DNA from: Flavobacteriaceae bacterium
Lineage (GTDB): Bacteria > Bacteroidota > Bacteroidia > Flavobacteriales > Flavobacteriaceae
DNA: 64,000 nucleotides
Assembly (NCBI GenBank): GCA_018402385.1
Contig: JAGYJA010000007.1
Coordinates: forward strand, 186,001-250,000
Direction: 5' to 3'
Position 1 is the stretch's first letter. Each line of letters opens with the position of its first letter. Positions 55,390-63,836 of the stretch are shown here, one piece after another. The translations under genes and the position numbers were made by a program. The notes beneath the pieces were generated by a model, which saw only the letters and a program-made list of their open reading frames with translations, was not told the DNA's origin and made no database searches.

Positions 55390-55456
55390 TGCCCGCTACG
55401 TCGCTAAAGCTATGTAGCGTCAGCGACCTAACCCCCTCTAAAAGAGTGGGGACTAA
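55390..55456. repeat. Intergenic palindromic repeat, copy 1
   Basis: Between two plus-strand genes. CGCTAC (55394-55399) and GTAGCG (55414-55419) form one inverted repeat. A second hairpin, CCCCTCT-AAA-AGAGTGGGG, follows at about 55432-55453. The latter resembles the copy near 61464-61489. Such C-run/G-run hairpins are typical dispersed intergenic elements of flavobacterial genomes. Confidence 0.55.
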
Positions 55457-55484
55457 CTTTTAACTTCAAACTTATACCTTCAAA

Positions 55485-56084
55485 ATGTACCCACCAAAAT
55501 ACCATCAGGAAGACGATATAAAAAAAATGATTACAGTTATTGAGGAATACCCTCTGGGCATGCTGGTTTCTGTGCTTGACGGAAAGCCTCTGGTCACTCA
55601 TATTCCCATTATTTACAATCACAAGATTCGAAAACTGGTAGCTCATATTGATAAATACAACCCACAAGTAGCTACTTTAAAGGATAGAGCTGAAGTCACG
55701 GTGATTTTCAGTGGACCGGATGCTTATATTTCGCCTAGTATTTACACCACCACCCAACTCCCCACCTGGAATTATATTTTTGTTCACCTCACGGGAACCA
55801 TCACTTTGATCAATGACAAGGAAGAAGCAAAAAAGACAATGATTGCTATGACCGAATTTCTGGAAGGAAAAGAACAAAAATTTGTCTTGACACCCGATAA
55901 CAAAAGAATGGAAGGTGCTATAAACTACATACAGGCGTTTGAAATTGAAATTACTCATTGGGAAGGCAAGTTTAAGCTTTCACAGGACAAAGTAATACAA
56001 GACCAGCTCAACGCCAAGGAGGTTCTGAAAGAAAGTGCTAAAAGAGATATAGATGATTTTGTTGAGAAGATGTATTTTAAATAA
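55485..56084 (+). CDS. PaiB-like FMN-binding protein
   Basis: A 199-residue protein of the PaiB family: MYPPKYHQEDDIKKMITVIE, then the split-barrel segment LGMLVSVLDGKPLVTHIPI and YTTTQLPTWNYIFVHLTG. Bacillus PaiB is described as a negative regulator, but the fold is an FMN-binding split barrel, so an oxidoreductase or haem/flavin role is possible. Length is typical. It is convergent with mpl, overlapping its end by eight bases. Confidence 0.88.
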   Translation: MYPPKYHQEDDIKKMITVIEEYPLGMLVSVLDGKPLVTHIPIIYNHKIRKLVAHIDKYNPQVATLKDRAEVTVIFSGPDAYISPSIYTTTQLPTWNYIFVHLTGTITLINDKEEAKKTMIAMTEFLEGKEQKFVLTPDNKRMEGAINYIQAFEIEITHWEGKFKLSQDKVIQDQLNAKEVLKESAKRDIDDFVEKMYFK

Positions 56085-57429
56085 TATTTTTCACCTCCTC
56101 AAAATCCAACCCCCCATAATTACCACTACTCATTAGCAGGAGTGTACTGTTTTTAAAATAGCGATTTAACAAATAGCTTTTAAACTCTTGGGGGTCGGTG
56201 AATATGATTAAGTCTTCTCTTTTGAATGCGTCTGCAATTTGTTGTAGCGTGATAGGTTGCAGTTTTTTGATTTCCACCGCATGTGGAGAATAAAACACCA
56301 CTGCTATATCGGCTGCATCAAGTGCTCCTTGATATTCTTTTAAAAACTCGGGTGTAAGACTGCTGTAAGTGTGCAGCTCTAAACAAGCCACCAAAGTCCT
56401 CTCCGGATATTGTGCTTTCACAGCTATTGTGGTCGCCTCTACTTTAGAAGGCGAATGGGCAAAATCTTTGTAGGCAATGGCAGAGTTGCTTTCGGCAATT
56501 TTTTCCAGGCGTTTGGAGGCGCCTTTAAACGTTGCTATAGCTTCATAAAAATCGTCTTCATCCACACCCAAATGCTGGCAAATCCATTTGGCTCCGGCCA
56601 AATTATTGAGGTTGTGTTTTCCAAAAATTTCAATCGGCATTGGGCCTTCAGGGGTTTTCAGATAAGTCACTCCATTTTCAATGGAATACTCTGGAGTTTG
56701 GTAGCCAATTTTTCTAATGGTGTTTTCTGAAGCTTCGACGACTTTGACCACTTCAGGGTCTTCTTCATTGTAATTGATACTTCCTCCTTTTACAATAGAA
56801 TCAATAAATATTTTAAATTGCTCAATATAGTTTTCAAATTTTGGGAACACATTGATATGGTCCCAGGCGATACCGCTTAACAATGCAATATTTGGTTTGT
56901 AAAGGTGAAATTTGGGCCGTCTGTCGATGGGCGACGACAGGTATTCATCTCCTTCCAGCACGATAAAATCATTTTCATTGGTGAGGTGTACCATAGTGTC
57001 AAAGCCTTCCAATTGTGCGCCCACCATATAATCGACAGAAACATTGTGGTAATTGAGCACATGTAAAATCATTGCTGTGATGGTTGTTTTACCATGACTT
57101 CCACCAATGACTACCCGGGTTTTGTTTTTGGAATGTTCATAGAGATATTCCGGATAGGAATAAATTTTCAATCCTAGTTCCTGAGCTTTGAGGAGTTCCG
57201 GATTGTCTGCTTTGGCGTGCATTCCCAGGATTACGGCATCTAAGTCAAAAGTGATTTTTTCAGGAAACCAACCGAAACTTTCGGGCAGTAAACCTGCTAT
57301 TTGCAGGCGGGATTTTGAAGGTTCAAATATTTCATCATCACTTCCTGTGATGGTGTCTCCTTTATGATGTAAAGCCAGTGCCAGATTGTGCATGGCGCTT
57401 CCGCCAATGGCTATGAAGTGAATGTGCAT
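56077..57429 (-). CDS. mpl: UDP-N-acetylmuramate:murein-tripeptide ligase (Mpl)
   Basis: A 450-residue Mur-type ligase that reattaches recycled L-Ala-gamma-D-Glu-meso-DAP to UDP-MurNAc. The N-terminal domain starts MHIHFIAIGGSAMHNLALAL. The ATP site is VVIGGSHGKTTITAMIL; FIVLEGDEYLSSPIDRR and FGKHNLNNLAGAKW are Mur-ligase signatures. The IGGSAMHNLA start and size separate it from MurC. A TATCTTTA box lies about 30 bases upstream on this strand. Confidence 0.93.
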   Translation of the reverse strand: MHIHFIAIGGSAMHNLALALHHKGDTITGSDDEIFEPSKSRLQIAGLLPESFGWFPEKITFDLDAVILGMHAKADNPELLKAQELGLKIYSYPEYLYEHSKNKTRVVIGGSHGKTTITAMILHVLNYHNVSVDYMVGAQLEGFDTMVHLTNENDFIVLEGDEYLSSPIDRRPKFHLYKPNIALLSGIAWDHINVFPKFENYIEQFKIFIDSIVKGGSINYNEEDPEVVKVVEASENTIRKIGYQTPEYSIENGVTYLKTPEGPMPIEIFGKHNLNNLAGAKWICQHLGVDEDDFYEAIATFKGASKRLEKIAESNSAIAYKDFAHSPSKVEATTIAVKAQYPERTLVACLELHTYSSLTPEFLKEYQGALDAADIAVVFYSPHAVEIKKLQPITLQQIADAFKREDLIIFTDPQEFKSYLLNRYFKNSTLLLMSSGNYGGLDFEEVKNII

Positions 57430-57467
57430 AGGTTAAAAAATTATGTGTAAAGATAAACAATGTGAAA

Positions 57468-57505
57468 TAAAAAAACCTGCCTTTGACGTGCAAGGGCAGG
57501 TTTTA
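57468..57505 (-). terminator. Intrinsic terminator after the S46 peptidase
   Basis: Read on the minus strand, AAAACCTGCC pairs with GGCAGGTTTT around a ten-to-twelve-base loop, followed by T. It lies between the S46 peptidase stop and the upstream region of mpl. Confidence 0.85.
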
Positions 57506-57524
57506 ATTAGAATTTGTTTTATTC

Positions 57525-59756
57525 TTATTTTCTAATCGTCATCTCATCAACCAAGTGCTTTGCACCTGCATATTTGTCGATGATAAATAAGATGTAACGC
57601 ACATCGACATTGATGGCACGTTGCAGTTCATCATCAAATATTACATCTCCAGCCATAGCTTCAATGTTTCCATCAAAAGCGAGACCTATGAGTTCTCCTT
57701 TTCCGTTAAGGACCGGTGAACCTGAGTTTCCTCCAGTAATGTCATGATCTGTAAGGAAATTTACAGGCATATGTCCTGCTTTGTCTGCATAAGGCCCAAA
57801 ATCTTTAGCATTGTAGAGATCAATTAATTTCTGTGGCATATCAAACTCATCATCTCCGGGCTGGTATTTTGCAACGGTGCCTTTGAGTGTGGTATAGTAA
57901 TTTTTCTTGGCGTCGTTTTTCTTGTCTCCCATTGGCAATGCTCTCACTTTTCCATAAGAAAGTCTGAGAGTGCTGTTTGCATCAGGGTAGTACACCTTAT
58001 CTGGGTGCATTTCTCGCATCCCTTGTATCATTAATCGATAAGCCTTTTGATATTGCTCTTCCAATTCTTTTAATTCCTCAGATTTGAATCTGTACTCGGT
58101 GAGTAGTTCTTGAGATAATTTTACCAAAGGGTCATTTTTATAGACCTCTTCATTGGGACTTTTTACAAATTTCTCAAAGTTTTCTTTTGATGAAAGAACA
58201 CTATTGTTTAAGAGTTCTTTTAAATATTCTTTAACTGAGGGGCCACCTCTTTTGTAATTCTCTTTAACTTCTTGTAGCGAAGAGACAGGGTTTGATGCTT
58301 TGAGTGCATAAAGGTTCACTGTTTCTATCAACACATCTTGTTCTAAAGGCATAAATAAGCCGTCGAAGTATTGATCAATTTCCGGTTGGATTTTTTGTTG
58401 AAATGTTTCAGCAGGGATGATTTCCTCATTAACAAGGGTGCCCACTAAGTTATTGAGTCGATTGGGTAATAATATTAAGTTACTACCTCTTAGTACACTG
58501 ATTAAATAATTGTCATCCTTGCTTTTGACATTTGTCTTTGAGAAATAATTATTTATAACCTCCATCACATTCCCATACTTTTCCTGTTCTCTTTTTGAAG
58601 TGATACTCTGTTTGGAGGCTTTTAGAGCTGCCTGTGCTTCTTCAGAAGCATATGCATCACCACTACCCTGTATGTTTGAGTTTGCCCATTTTACAAACTT
58701 TTCTTCATCTTTCCTCTTAGATTGGGCAGTTTTATGTTGTTTTAATGCGTCAATCATACCTTGACGGTTTTTCCAGTAATTTGCTATACCGGCATATTTT
58801 GAGGCATAGTCCAATTTTACTTTTTGATTGGCATCCATATGAGGTTTCATAGCATCCATTGCTGTTTTTGAACCTTCAACCCATGCAGGATATGCATAGT
58901 TTACATTTTGATCTATTCCTGCTGCGGGCATCCATCTATTGGTTCTTCCGGGGTAACCCAAAATCATCGCAAAATCATCTTCCTGAATTCCTTTTGTACT
59001 AACAGGTAAATGATAAGGTACTTGAAGAGGAACATTGTCTTCAGCGTATTTTGCAGGATTTCCATCTTGGTCTCCATAGACTCTAAACAAAGCAAAATCG
59101 CCGGTGTGACGTGGCCACTCCCAGTTGTCTGTATCACCACCAAATTTTCCAATGCTGTTGGGTGGTGTTCCCACAAGTCTTACATCTGTATAATCCTGGT
59201 AAACAAAGTAGTAGTATTCATTTCCGCTGTAGAAGGGACGAACAGAGACGGTGTATTTTCCACCTTCATCATTTTCCTTTTGAATTTTTGCTATTTCCTG
59301 ATTGATGACTTTTTCTCTTTCAAGTTCAGACATTTCATCGTTTACCAGTGCTAAAATTCTTTCGGTTACATCGTCCATTCTTACAAAAAACCGAACAGAC
59401 AGGTTCGCTGGTTTTAATTCTTCTCCATAATTTTTTGCCCAGAAACCGTTTGTTAAATAGTCGTTTTCTTCTGAAGATAGTTCAGCTATTTGTCCATAAC
59501 CACAGTGGTGGTTTGTTAAAACGAGTCCGTTTTTAGAAATAATTTCGGCGGTACAGCCTCCTCCAAATTGTACTATGGCATCTTTCAAGCTGTTATTGTT
59601 GACGCTGTAAATTTCTTCAGGGGTGAGTTGCAGACCCATTTTTTGCATATCAACATAATTGAGTCGCTCAATGTGCATTAAAAACCACATGCCTTCATTT
59701 GCCTTTATCGGAACAACAAACAAGACTAGAAGGAATAAAATAAGTAATTTTTTCAT
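57525..59756 (-). CDS. S46-family dipeptidyl-peptidase (DPP7-like)
   Basis: A 743-residue exported serine peptidase that removes dipeptides from oligopeptides. The signal peptide spans 1-19 (LLILFLLVLFVVPIKAN). The chymotrypsin-like site is split: His in VLTNHHCGYGQ, Asp in NWEWPRHTGDF, Ser in DITGGNSGSPVLNGKG. Shortly after the Ser, LAFDGNIEAM has Gly where DPP11 has Arg, so a DPP7-like preference for hydrophobic residues is expected rather than Asp/Glu. It likely acts in the periplasm on peptides produced by surface proteases. Confidence 0.95.
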   Translation of the reverse strand: MKKLLILFLLVLFVVPIKANEGMWFLMHIERLNYVDMQKMGLQLTPEEIYSVNNNSLKDAIVQFGGGCTAEIISKNGLVLTNHHCGYGQIAELSSEENDYLTNGFWAKNYGEELKPANLSVRFFVRMDDVTERILALVNDEMSELEREKVINQEIAKIQKENDEGGKYTVSVRPFYSGNEYYYFVYQDYTDVRLVGTPPNSIGKFGGDTDNWEWPRHTGDFALFRVYGDQDGNPAKYAEDNVPLQVPYHLPVSTKGIQEDDFAMILGYPGRTNRWMPAAGIDQNVNYAYPAWVEGSKTAMDAMKPHMDANQKVKLDYASKYAGIANYWKNRQGMIDALKQHKTAQSKRKDEEKFVKWANSNIQGSGDAYASEEAQAALKASKQSITSKREQEKYGNVMEVINNYFSKTNVKSKDDNYLISVLRGSNLILLPNRLNNLVGTLVNEEIIPAETFQQKIQPEIDQYFDGLFMPLEQDVLIETVNLYALKASNPVSSLQEVKENYKRGGPSVKEYLKELLNNSVLSSKENFEKFVKSPNEEVYKNDPLVKLSQELLTEYRFKSEELKELEEQYQKAYRLMIQGMREMHPDKVYYPDANSTLRLSYGKVRALPMGDKKNDAKKNYYTTLKGTVAKYQPGDDEFDMPQKLIDLYNAKDFGPYADKAGHMPVNFLTDHDITGGNSGSPVLNGKGELIGLAFDGNIEAMAGDVIFDDELQRAINVDVRYILFIIDKYAGAKHLVDEMTIRK

Positions 59757-59859
59757 AAAATTTTGTGTTTGATTTTTTGAGTTTTAAGTTAAATTTTAAT
59801 TGAGGCTAAATATACAGTTTTAGTATAAAAATCAATAAAAGGAATTCATAATTTAATAA

Positions 59860-60822
59860 TTAAAGTCGGTTTATTTGTTCTTTTTCTATACGGGCTTCTT
59901 TAAAATCAGTATTGGAGGCCAATGCTTTATTAATCCATTTTTGGGCTTGATTTTTGTCTCCCAAATGTCGGTATATTTGTGCTTTTCTAAAATAAGCCCA
60001 TTCCAATGGCACACCATCTTTAACTGAATGATTCTTGATGTATGCGCTTAAATATACAAGGCCTTTTTGTAATTCTATATTATACATTCCGGAAATTTTT
60101 CCAATTTGATAATTTATGTTGTTACGTTGATGCTTTTTAGCAGAAGCTTCTCTAATGGCGATTGATTTTTCAGGTTGGTTTGTTTTATTTTCATACAGGT
60201 CTGCTAATTTTTCATAGGTATGTGGTGATTGACCAATTGCCATTGCTTTTTTGTAATAACGTTCAGCATCTGAAGATCTGTCAAAATATTCTGCGATGTA
60301 ACCATAGGAAAGGTATCCATCAACTTCAGATAAATTCATTAATTCTTTTGCATAATCAAGTGCTGTAGATTCACTTCCTCCCAGCATACCGGGTAAAGCA
60401 ATATAGAGATCAATGAGTGCCCACCTCACCTCGATATGTTTTGGGTCAAGTTGGGCTGCTTTGTGTAAATGTTTTTTTATATCTCCAATAAGCAATGCAG
60501 CTCTAATTTTACTGATGCTTTGGGCTTTTCGGCCCAGAACGCCTCCATATTTAAAATTAAAATTTGCATTATCAGGTTGTTTATCTAGCAATTGACTGTA
60601 ATATTTTGCAGCGGTATCCCAGTCTGATGCATATGCCGCGATATCACCAAGATATTCAATGCTTTTTAAATGAGTGGGATTTGAATTTAAATGCGCCTCA
60701 AAATGAGGTTTTGCTGTTTGATATTTTTCTGCATCATACAGTGCAACTCCTTTTTCAAAAGAAAGGTTTTGAGAAAAAGAAAAATATGAGATGAATAAAA
60801 AAACTAAAACGAAGTGGCGCAT
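59860..60822 (-). CDS. Exported TPR-repeat protein
   Basis: A 320-residue protein with a signal peptide (VLVFLFISYFSFSQ, residues 5-18) and at least five TPR-like units: LYDAEKYQTAKPHFEAHLNS, ASDWDTAAKYYSQLLDKQP, SDAERYYKKAMAI, then two in the C-terminal half (YIKNHSVKDGVPLEWAYFRK, IYRHLGDKNQAQKWINKAL). It is a scaffold for protein contacts outside the inner membrane; the partner is unknown. It lies 36 bases after the DUF4136 lipoprotein gene. Confidence 0.82.
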   Translation of the reverse strand: MRHFVLVFLFISYFSFSQNLSFEKGVALYDAEKYQTAKPHFEAHLNSNPTHLKSIEYLGDIAAYASDWDTAAKYYSQLLDKQPDNANFNFKYGGVLGRKAQSISKIRAALLIGDIKKHLHKAAQLDPKHIEVRWALIDLYIALPGMLGGSESTALDYAKELMNLSEVDGYLSYGYIAEYFDRSSDAERYYKKAMAIGQSPHTYEKLADLYENKTNQPEKSIAIREASAKKHQRNNINYQIGKISGMYNIELQKGLVYLSAYIKNHSVKDGVPLEWAYFRKAQIYRHLGDKNQAQKWINKALASNTDFKEARIEKEQINRL

Positions 60823-60858
60823 GGGTGTAATTAATATTTTAATATGAATGATGACACT

Positions 60859-61380
60859 TTATTTTTGTTTTGGCGGGTATTTATTAAAAACTTTTGTCAA
60901 GGTTTGAATGTAGTAACTTTGTTTTTGCTCTGGTTTAGAATTTTCTTTAAAGCGACCTTCCGCTTTTGCTTGCCATACCAAAGCATCTAATTGGGCATCA
61001 ATAAAATCGATTGTGAGTTGTTGATTTACCTCTTTTCCTCCAATGGGAATACCTCCTGAAATTCCTACAGATGTGTTTCTTCCCACACTTCCCATTCCAA
61101 TTCCAATGGAATTTCTTGAGTTTGAAATATATTCGCTACTGTAAAAATTTATCAATATTTGAGGATTTTCAGACCTTACCATTCCTTTTGAGACCAGAAG
61201 GCTGTCAGTGATTTTGACAATACGTTTTTCATCAAGTTCATTCAGTCCGGAAGAGAGCGGGTTATAGAAATCATATGTGGTGTATTTTGAAAAATCTTTT
61301 TCGGTATCAAAATCATAGCCCACAGCAGTACCACAGGAATAAATTAGAATGAGGACAAAGAATGTCAAAATATATTTCAT
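60859..61380 (-). CDS. DUF4136 lipoprotein
   Basis: A 173-residue lipoprotein with the acylated Cys at 16 (LIYSCGTAV). DUF4136 pattern: YDFDTEKDFSKYTTYDFYNP, the DSLLVSKGM segment, and the C-terminal QLTIDFIDAQLDALVWQAKA. A glycine-rich stretch (IGIGMGSVGRN) is usual for the family. Envelope protein of unknown role, probably co-transcribed with the TPR gene downstream. Confidence 0.88.
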   Translation of the reverse strand: MKYILTFFVLILIYSCGTAVGYDFDTEKDFSKYTTYDFYNPLSSGLNELDEKRIVKITDSLLVSKGMVRSENPQILINFYSSEYISNSRNSIGIGMGSVGRNTSVGISGGIPIGGKEVNQQLTIDFIDAQLDALVWQAKAEGRFKENSKPEQKQSYYIQTLTKVFNKYPPKQK

Positions 61381-61454
61381 TTGAATATTCTATCGTTTTG
61401 CCGGTAAATATACAAAAGCTTTACAGCGAAAGAATTAAAGAAGTATTAAAGTTT

Positions 61455-61495
61455 ATCCTCCCCCTAAATCCCCTCCAAAAGAGGGGGACTTTATC
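61455..61495. repeat. Intergenic palindromic repeat, copy 2
   Basis: CCCCTC (61470-61475), loop CAAAA, GAGGGG (61481-61486), preceded by CCTCCCCCTAAAT. It resembles the hairpin at 55430-55453 (TAACCCCCTCTAAAAGAGTG). It lies in the 214-base gap between obgE and the DUF4136 gene, which otherwise holds only AT-rich sequence. Confidence 0.55.
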
Positions 61496-61578
61496 AGGTA
61501 TTAGATTTCAATTTATAAACTAATTTAACCATCTCCCTCCTATGCTTGATTATTTACCAATTAGCATTAATTAAGATT

Positions 61579-61602
61579 AAGCTTAAATGAAAATTTAAGC
61601 TT
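61579..61602. repeat. Perfect inverted repeat over the obgE stop codon
   Basis: AAGCTTAAAT (61579-61588), GAAA loop, ATTTAAGCTT (61593-61602). The right arm contains the obgE stop. No T run follows, so it is not a standard terminator. Confidence 0.55.
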
Positions 61603-62602
61603 CTACATTCAACATTCTCCAAAGGGTATCTTTCAACTCCTGAAGTCCTTGTTGTGCAACTGAAGAAATAAACAAGTAAGGAATGCCTTTGAGTTGTTTT
61701 TCGAGTTCTTTTTTCATCTCCCCTTTAAGTTCTTCATCCAGCATATCACTTTTTGAAACAGCAACAAGTCGCTCTTTATCTAAAAGCTCTGGGTTGTATT
61801 TTTTGAGTTCGTTGAGAAGGATATCATATTCTTCCCGAATATTTTTAGCATCAGCCGGAATGAGAAACAATAAGGTTGAGTTACGTTCAATGTGTCTTAA
61901 AAAGCGATGTCCCAAACCTCGCCCTTCTGCAGCCCCTTCAATAATACCGGGAATATCTGCCATAACAAAGGTTTGAAAATCACGGTACTTTACGATTCCT
62001 AAATTGGGTTTTAAGGTAGTGAATTCATAATCGGCAATTTTTGGTTTTGCTGCCGTTAAAACAGAAAGTAACGTTGATTTACCGGCATTTGGAAAACCAA
62101 CAAGACCCACATCTGCCAGAATTTTTAACTCAAGTGTGATATCTCTTTCCTGAGCAGGAATGCCCGGCTGTGCATAGCGAGGTGTCTGATTGGTACTGGT
62201 TTTAAAATGCCAGTTGCCACGGCCTCCCATTCCTCCTTCAAGGAGAATTTTTTCTTCATCATTTTCAGTGATTTCAAAAATGATTTCCTGAGTTTCAGTA
62301 TCTCTTACAACGGTTCCAAGGGGCACATCGATATAAACATCTTCACCATCTGCTCCTGTGCTTCTACCGCTTGAGCCGTGCTCGCCGTGACCAGCTTTCA
62401 CGTGTCTTCTATACTTTAAATGAAGGAGTGTCCAAAGATTGTCTTTTCCTCTAAGTATCACGTGACCTCCACGCCCCCCATCACCACCATCTGGTCCTCC
62501 TTTTTCAATAAACTTTTCACGGTGCAAATGTGCAGAACCTTGTCCTCCCTTTCCGGAAGAGACGTGCATTTTTACATAATCTACAAAATTGCCTTCAGTC
62601 AT
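61595..62602 (-). CDS. obgE: GTPase ObgE/CgtA
   Basis: A 335-residue GTPase tied to late large-subunit ribosome assembly and stringent control. The glycine-rich Obg domain ([18 protein letters not shown], then [13 protein letters not shown]) spans residues ~1-160. The G domain follows with G1 [12 protein letters not shown], switch [14 protein letters not shown]3 DIPGIIEGA and G4 SKSD. The optional C-terminal OCT domain is absent, which is usual for this length. It lies just downstream of the hpt-adk gene. Confidence 0.97.
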   Translation of the reverse strand: MTEGNFVDYVKMHVSSGKGGQGSAHLHREKFIEKGGPDGGDGGRGGHVILRGKDNLWTLLHLKYRRHVKAGHGEHGSSGRSTGADGEDVYIDVPLGTVVRDTETQEIIFEITENDEEKILLEGGMGGRGNWHFKTSTNQTPRYAQPGIPAQERDITLELKILADVGLVGFPNAGKSTLLSVLTAAKPKIADYEFTTLKPNLGIVKYRDFQTFVMADIPGIIEGAAEGRGLGHRFLRHIERNSTLLFLIPADAKNIREEYDILLNELKKYNPELLDKERLVAVSKSDMLDEELKGEMKKELEKQLKGIPYLFISSVAQQGLQELKDTLWRMLNVEA

Positions 62603-62637
62603 TGTGGTGAATTGTTATTGGTTATTGGTTTATAAAT

Positions 62638-63744
62638 TTATAGGCCGTCAATTACCTTCTTTAAACGCTCTGTGATTTCTTCAATGCTTCCCACACCATC
62701 TACGCCAAAGTATTTGTTTTCCTTTTGATAATAGCCTTTCAAGATTGCGGTTTCATCATAATAGACTTTAATTCTATTTCTGATGATTGACTCATCTGCG
62801 TCGTCTGGTCTTCCACTTGTTTTTCCTCTTTCGAGTAAGCGTTTTACTAAAACCTCATCATCAACTTCAAGGGCAACCATCCCGTTTACCTGAGTATTTT
62901 TAAAGTTCAAGAGCTTATCCAGTGCTTTTGCCTGGGCTTCTGTTCTTGGGAAACCGTCAAAAATAAATCCGTTTGCTCCTTCATTTTTTTCAACTTCTGC
63001 TTTCAACATATTAATGGTGACCTCATCAGGTACCAATTGGCCTTTGTCCATATAAGACTTTGCTGAGAGTCCCAGTTCTGTTTCATTTTTAATGTTGTAA
63101 CGAAAAACGTCTCCAGTTGAGATATGTACCAAATTGTATGAATCTTTTAGAACTTCTGCTTGTGTTCCTTTTCCGGCGCCCGGAGGGCCAAATAAAATGA
63201 TGTTTGTCATGTGTTGTGTTTTTAATTGGTAAACTTGAGAGAGATTGCGACCCAGACCGTCATAGTCTAATCCGTATCCCACTATAAACTTATTTGGAAT
63301 TTCAATCCCAATATAATCTATTTTTAAATTTTTTTTATAGGCTTCAGGTTTAAAGAAGAGTGTTGCCGTTTTAAGAGATTTTAAATTTTGATTTGAAAAT
63401 ATTTGGTGTAAAACTTCAAGAGTATTTCCAGTATCTACAATATCTTCAACCAGAATCACCGTGCGGCCTTCTAAACTTTCATTGATTCCTATAAGTTCAC
63501 TTACTTTCCCTGAGGTGGTGGTGCCTTCATAAGAAGCCAATTTTACAAAACTCACCTCACAGTTACCGGGATACACCCTCATCAAATCACTCACCACCAT
63601 AAAAGCACCGTTGAGCACCCCTATGAAAAGCGGAGTTTCCCCCTTAATATCATCTGCAATTTCCTGCGCAAGCATTTTAACCGCAGTGGAAATACTTTTT
63701 TCATCAATAAAAGGGACAAATGTTTTGTCGTGAAGTTGTATCAA
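62638..63744 (-). CDS. adk: Hypoxanthine phosphoribosyltransferase-adenylate kinase fusion
   Basis: A 368-residue protein with two complete enzymes. Residues 1-178 are HPRT, with the PRPP loop VILVEDIVDTGNTLEVL and VGYGLDYDGLGRN. From residue 179 an adenylate kinase begins: MTNIILFGPPGAGKGTQAE (P-loop), FDGFPRTEAQAKAL, and RGKTSGRPDDADESIIRNR with the short lid. The join is only TQH. The only usable start is TTG at 63744, just after an in-frame TAG; ATT lies two codons before. Similar fusions seem to occur in other flavobacteria. Together they would salvage hypoxanthine to IMP and balance AMP, ADP and ATP. Confidence 0.9.
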   Translation of the reverse strand: MIQLHDKTFVPFIDEKSISTAVKMLAQEIADDIKGETPLFIGVLNGAFMVVSDLMRVYPGNCEVSFVKLASYEGTTTSGKVSELIGINESLEGRTVILVEDIVDTGNTLEVLHQIFSNQNLKSLKTATLFFKPEAYKKNLKIDYIGIEIPNKFIVGYGLDYDGLGRNLSQVYQLKTQHMTNIILFGPPGAGKGTQAEVLKDSYNLVHISTGDVFRYNIKNETELGLSAKSYMDKGQLVPDEVTINMLKAEVEKNEGANGFIFDGFPRTEAQAKALDKLLNFKNTQVNGMVALEVDDEVLVKRLLERGKTSGRPDDADESIIRNRIKVYYDETAILKGYYQKENKYFGVDGVGSIEEITERLKKVIDGL

Positions 63745-63769
63745 AATATGCTAATCAAAATTGAAAGCG

Positions 63770-63777
63770 CAAATTTA
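63770..63777 (-). promoter_or_regulatory. -7 box for hpt-adk and obgE
   Basis: On the minus strand this reads TAAATTTG followed by CGC, a full match to TAnnTTTG, 26-33 bases upstream of the TTG start. Confidence 0.5.
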
Positions 63778-63836
63778 CGAAATATAAGGTATTTAAGCCC
63801 TGATTATTAAATTTAAAATTTTGTATTTTAAACTCA

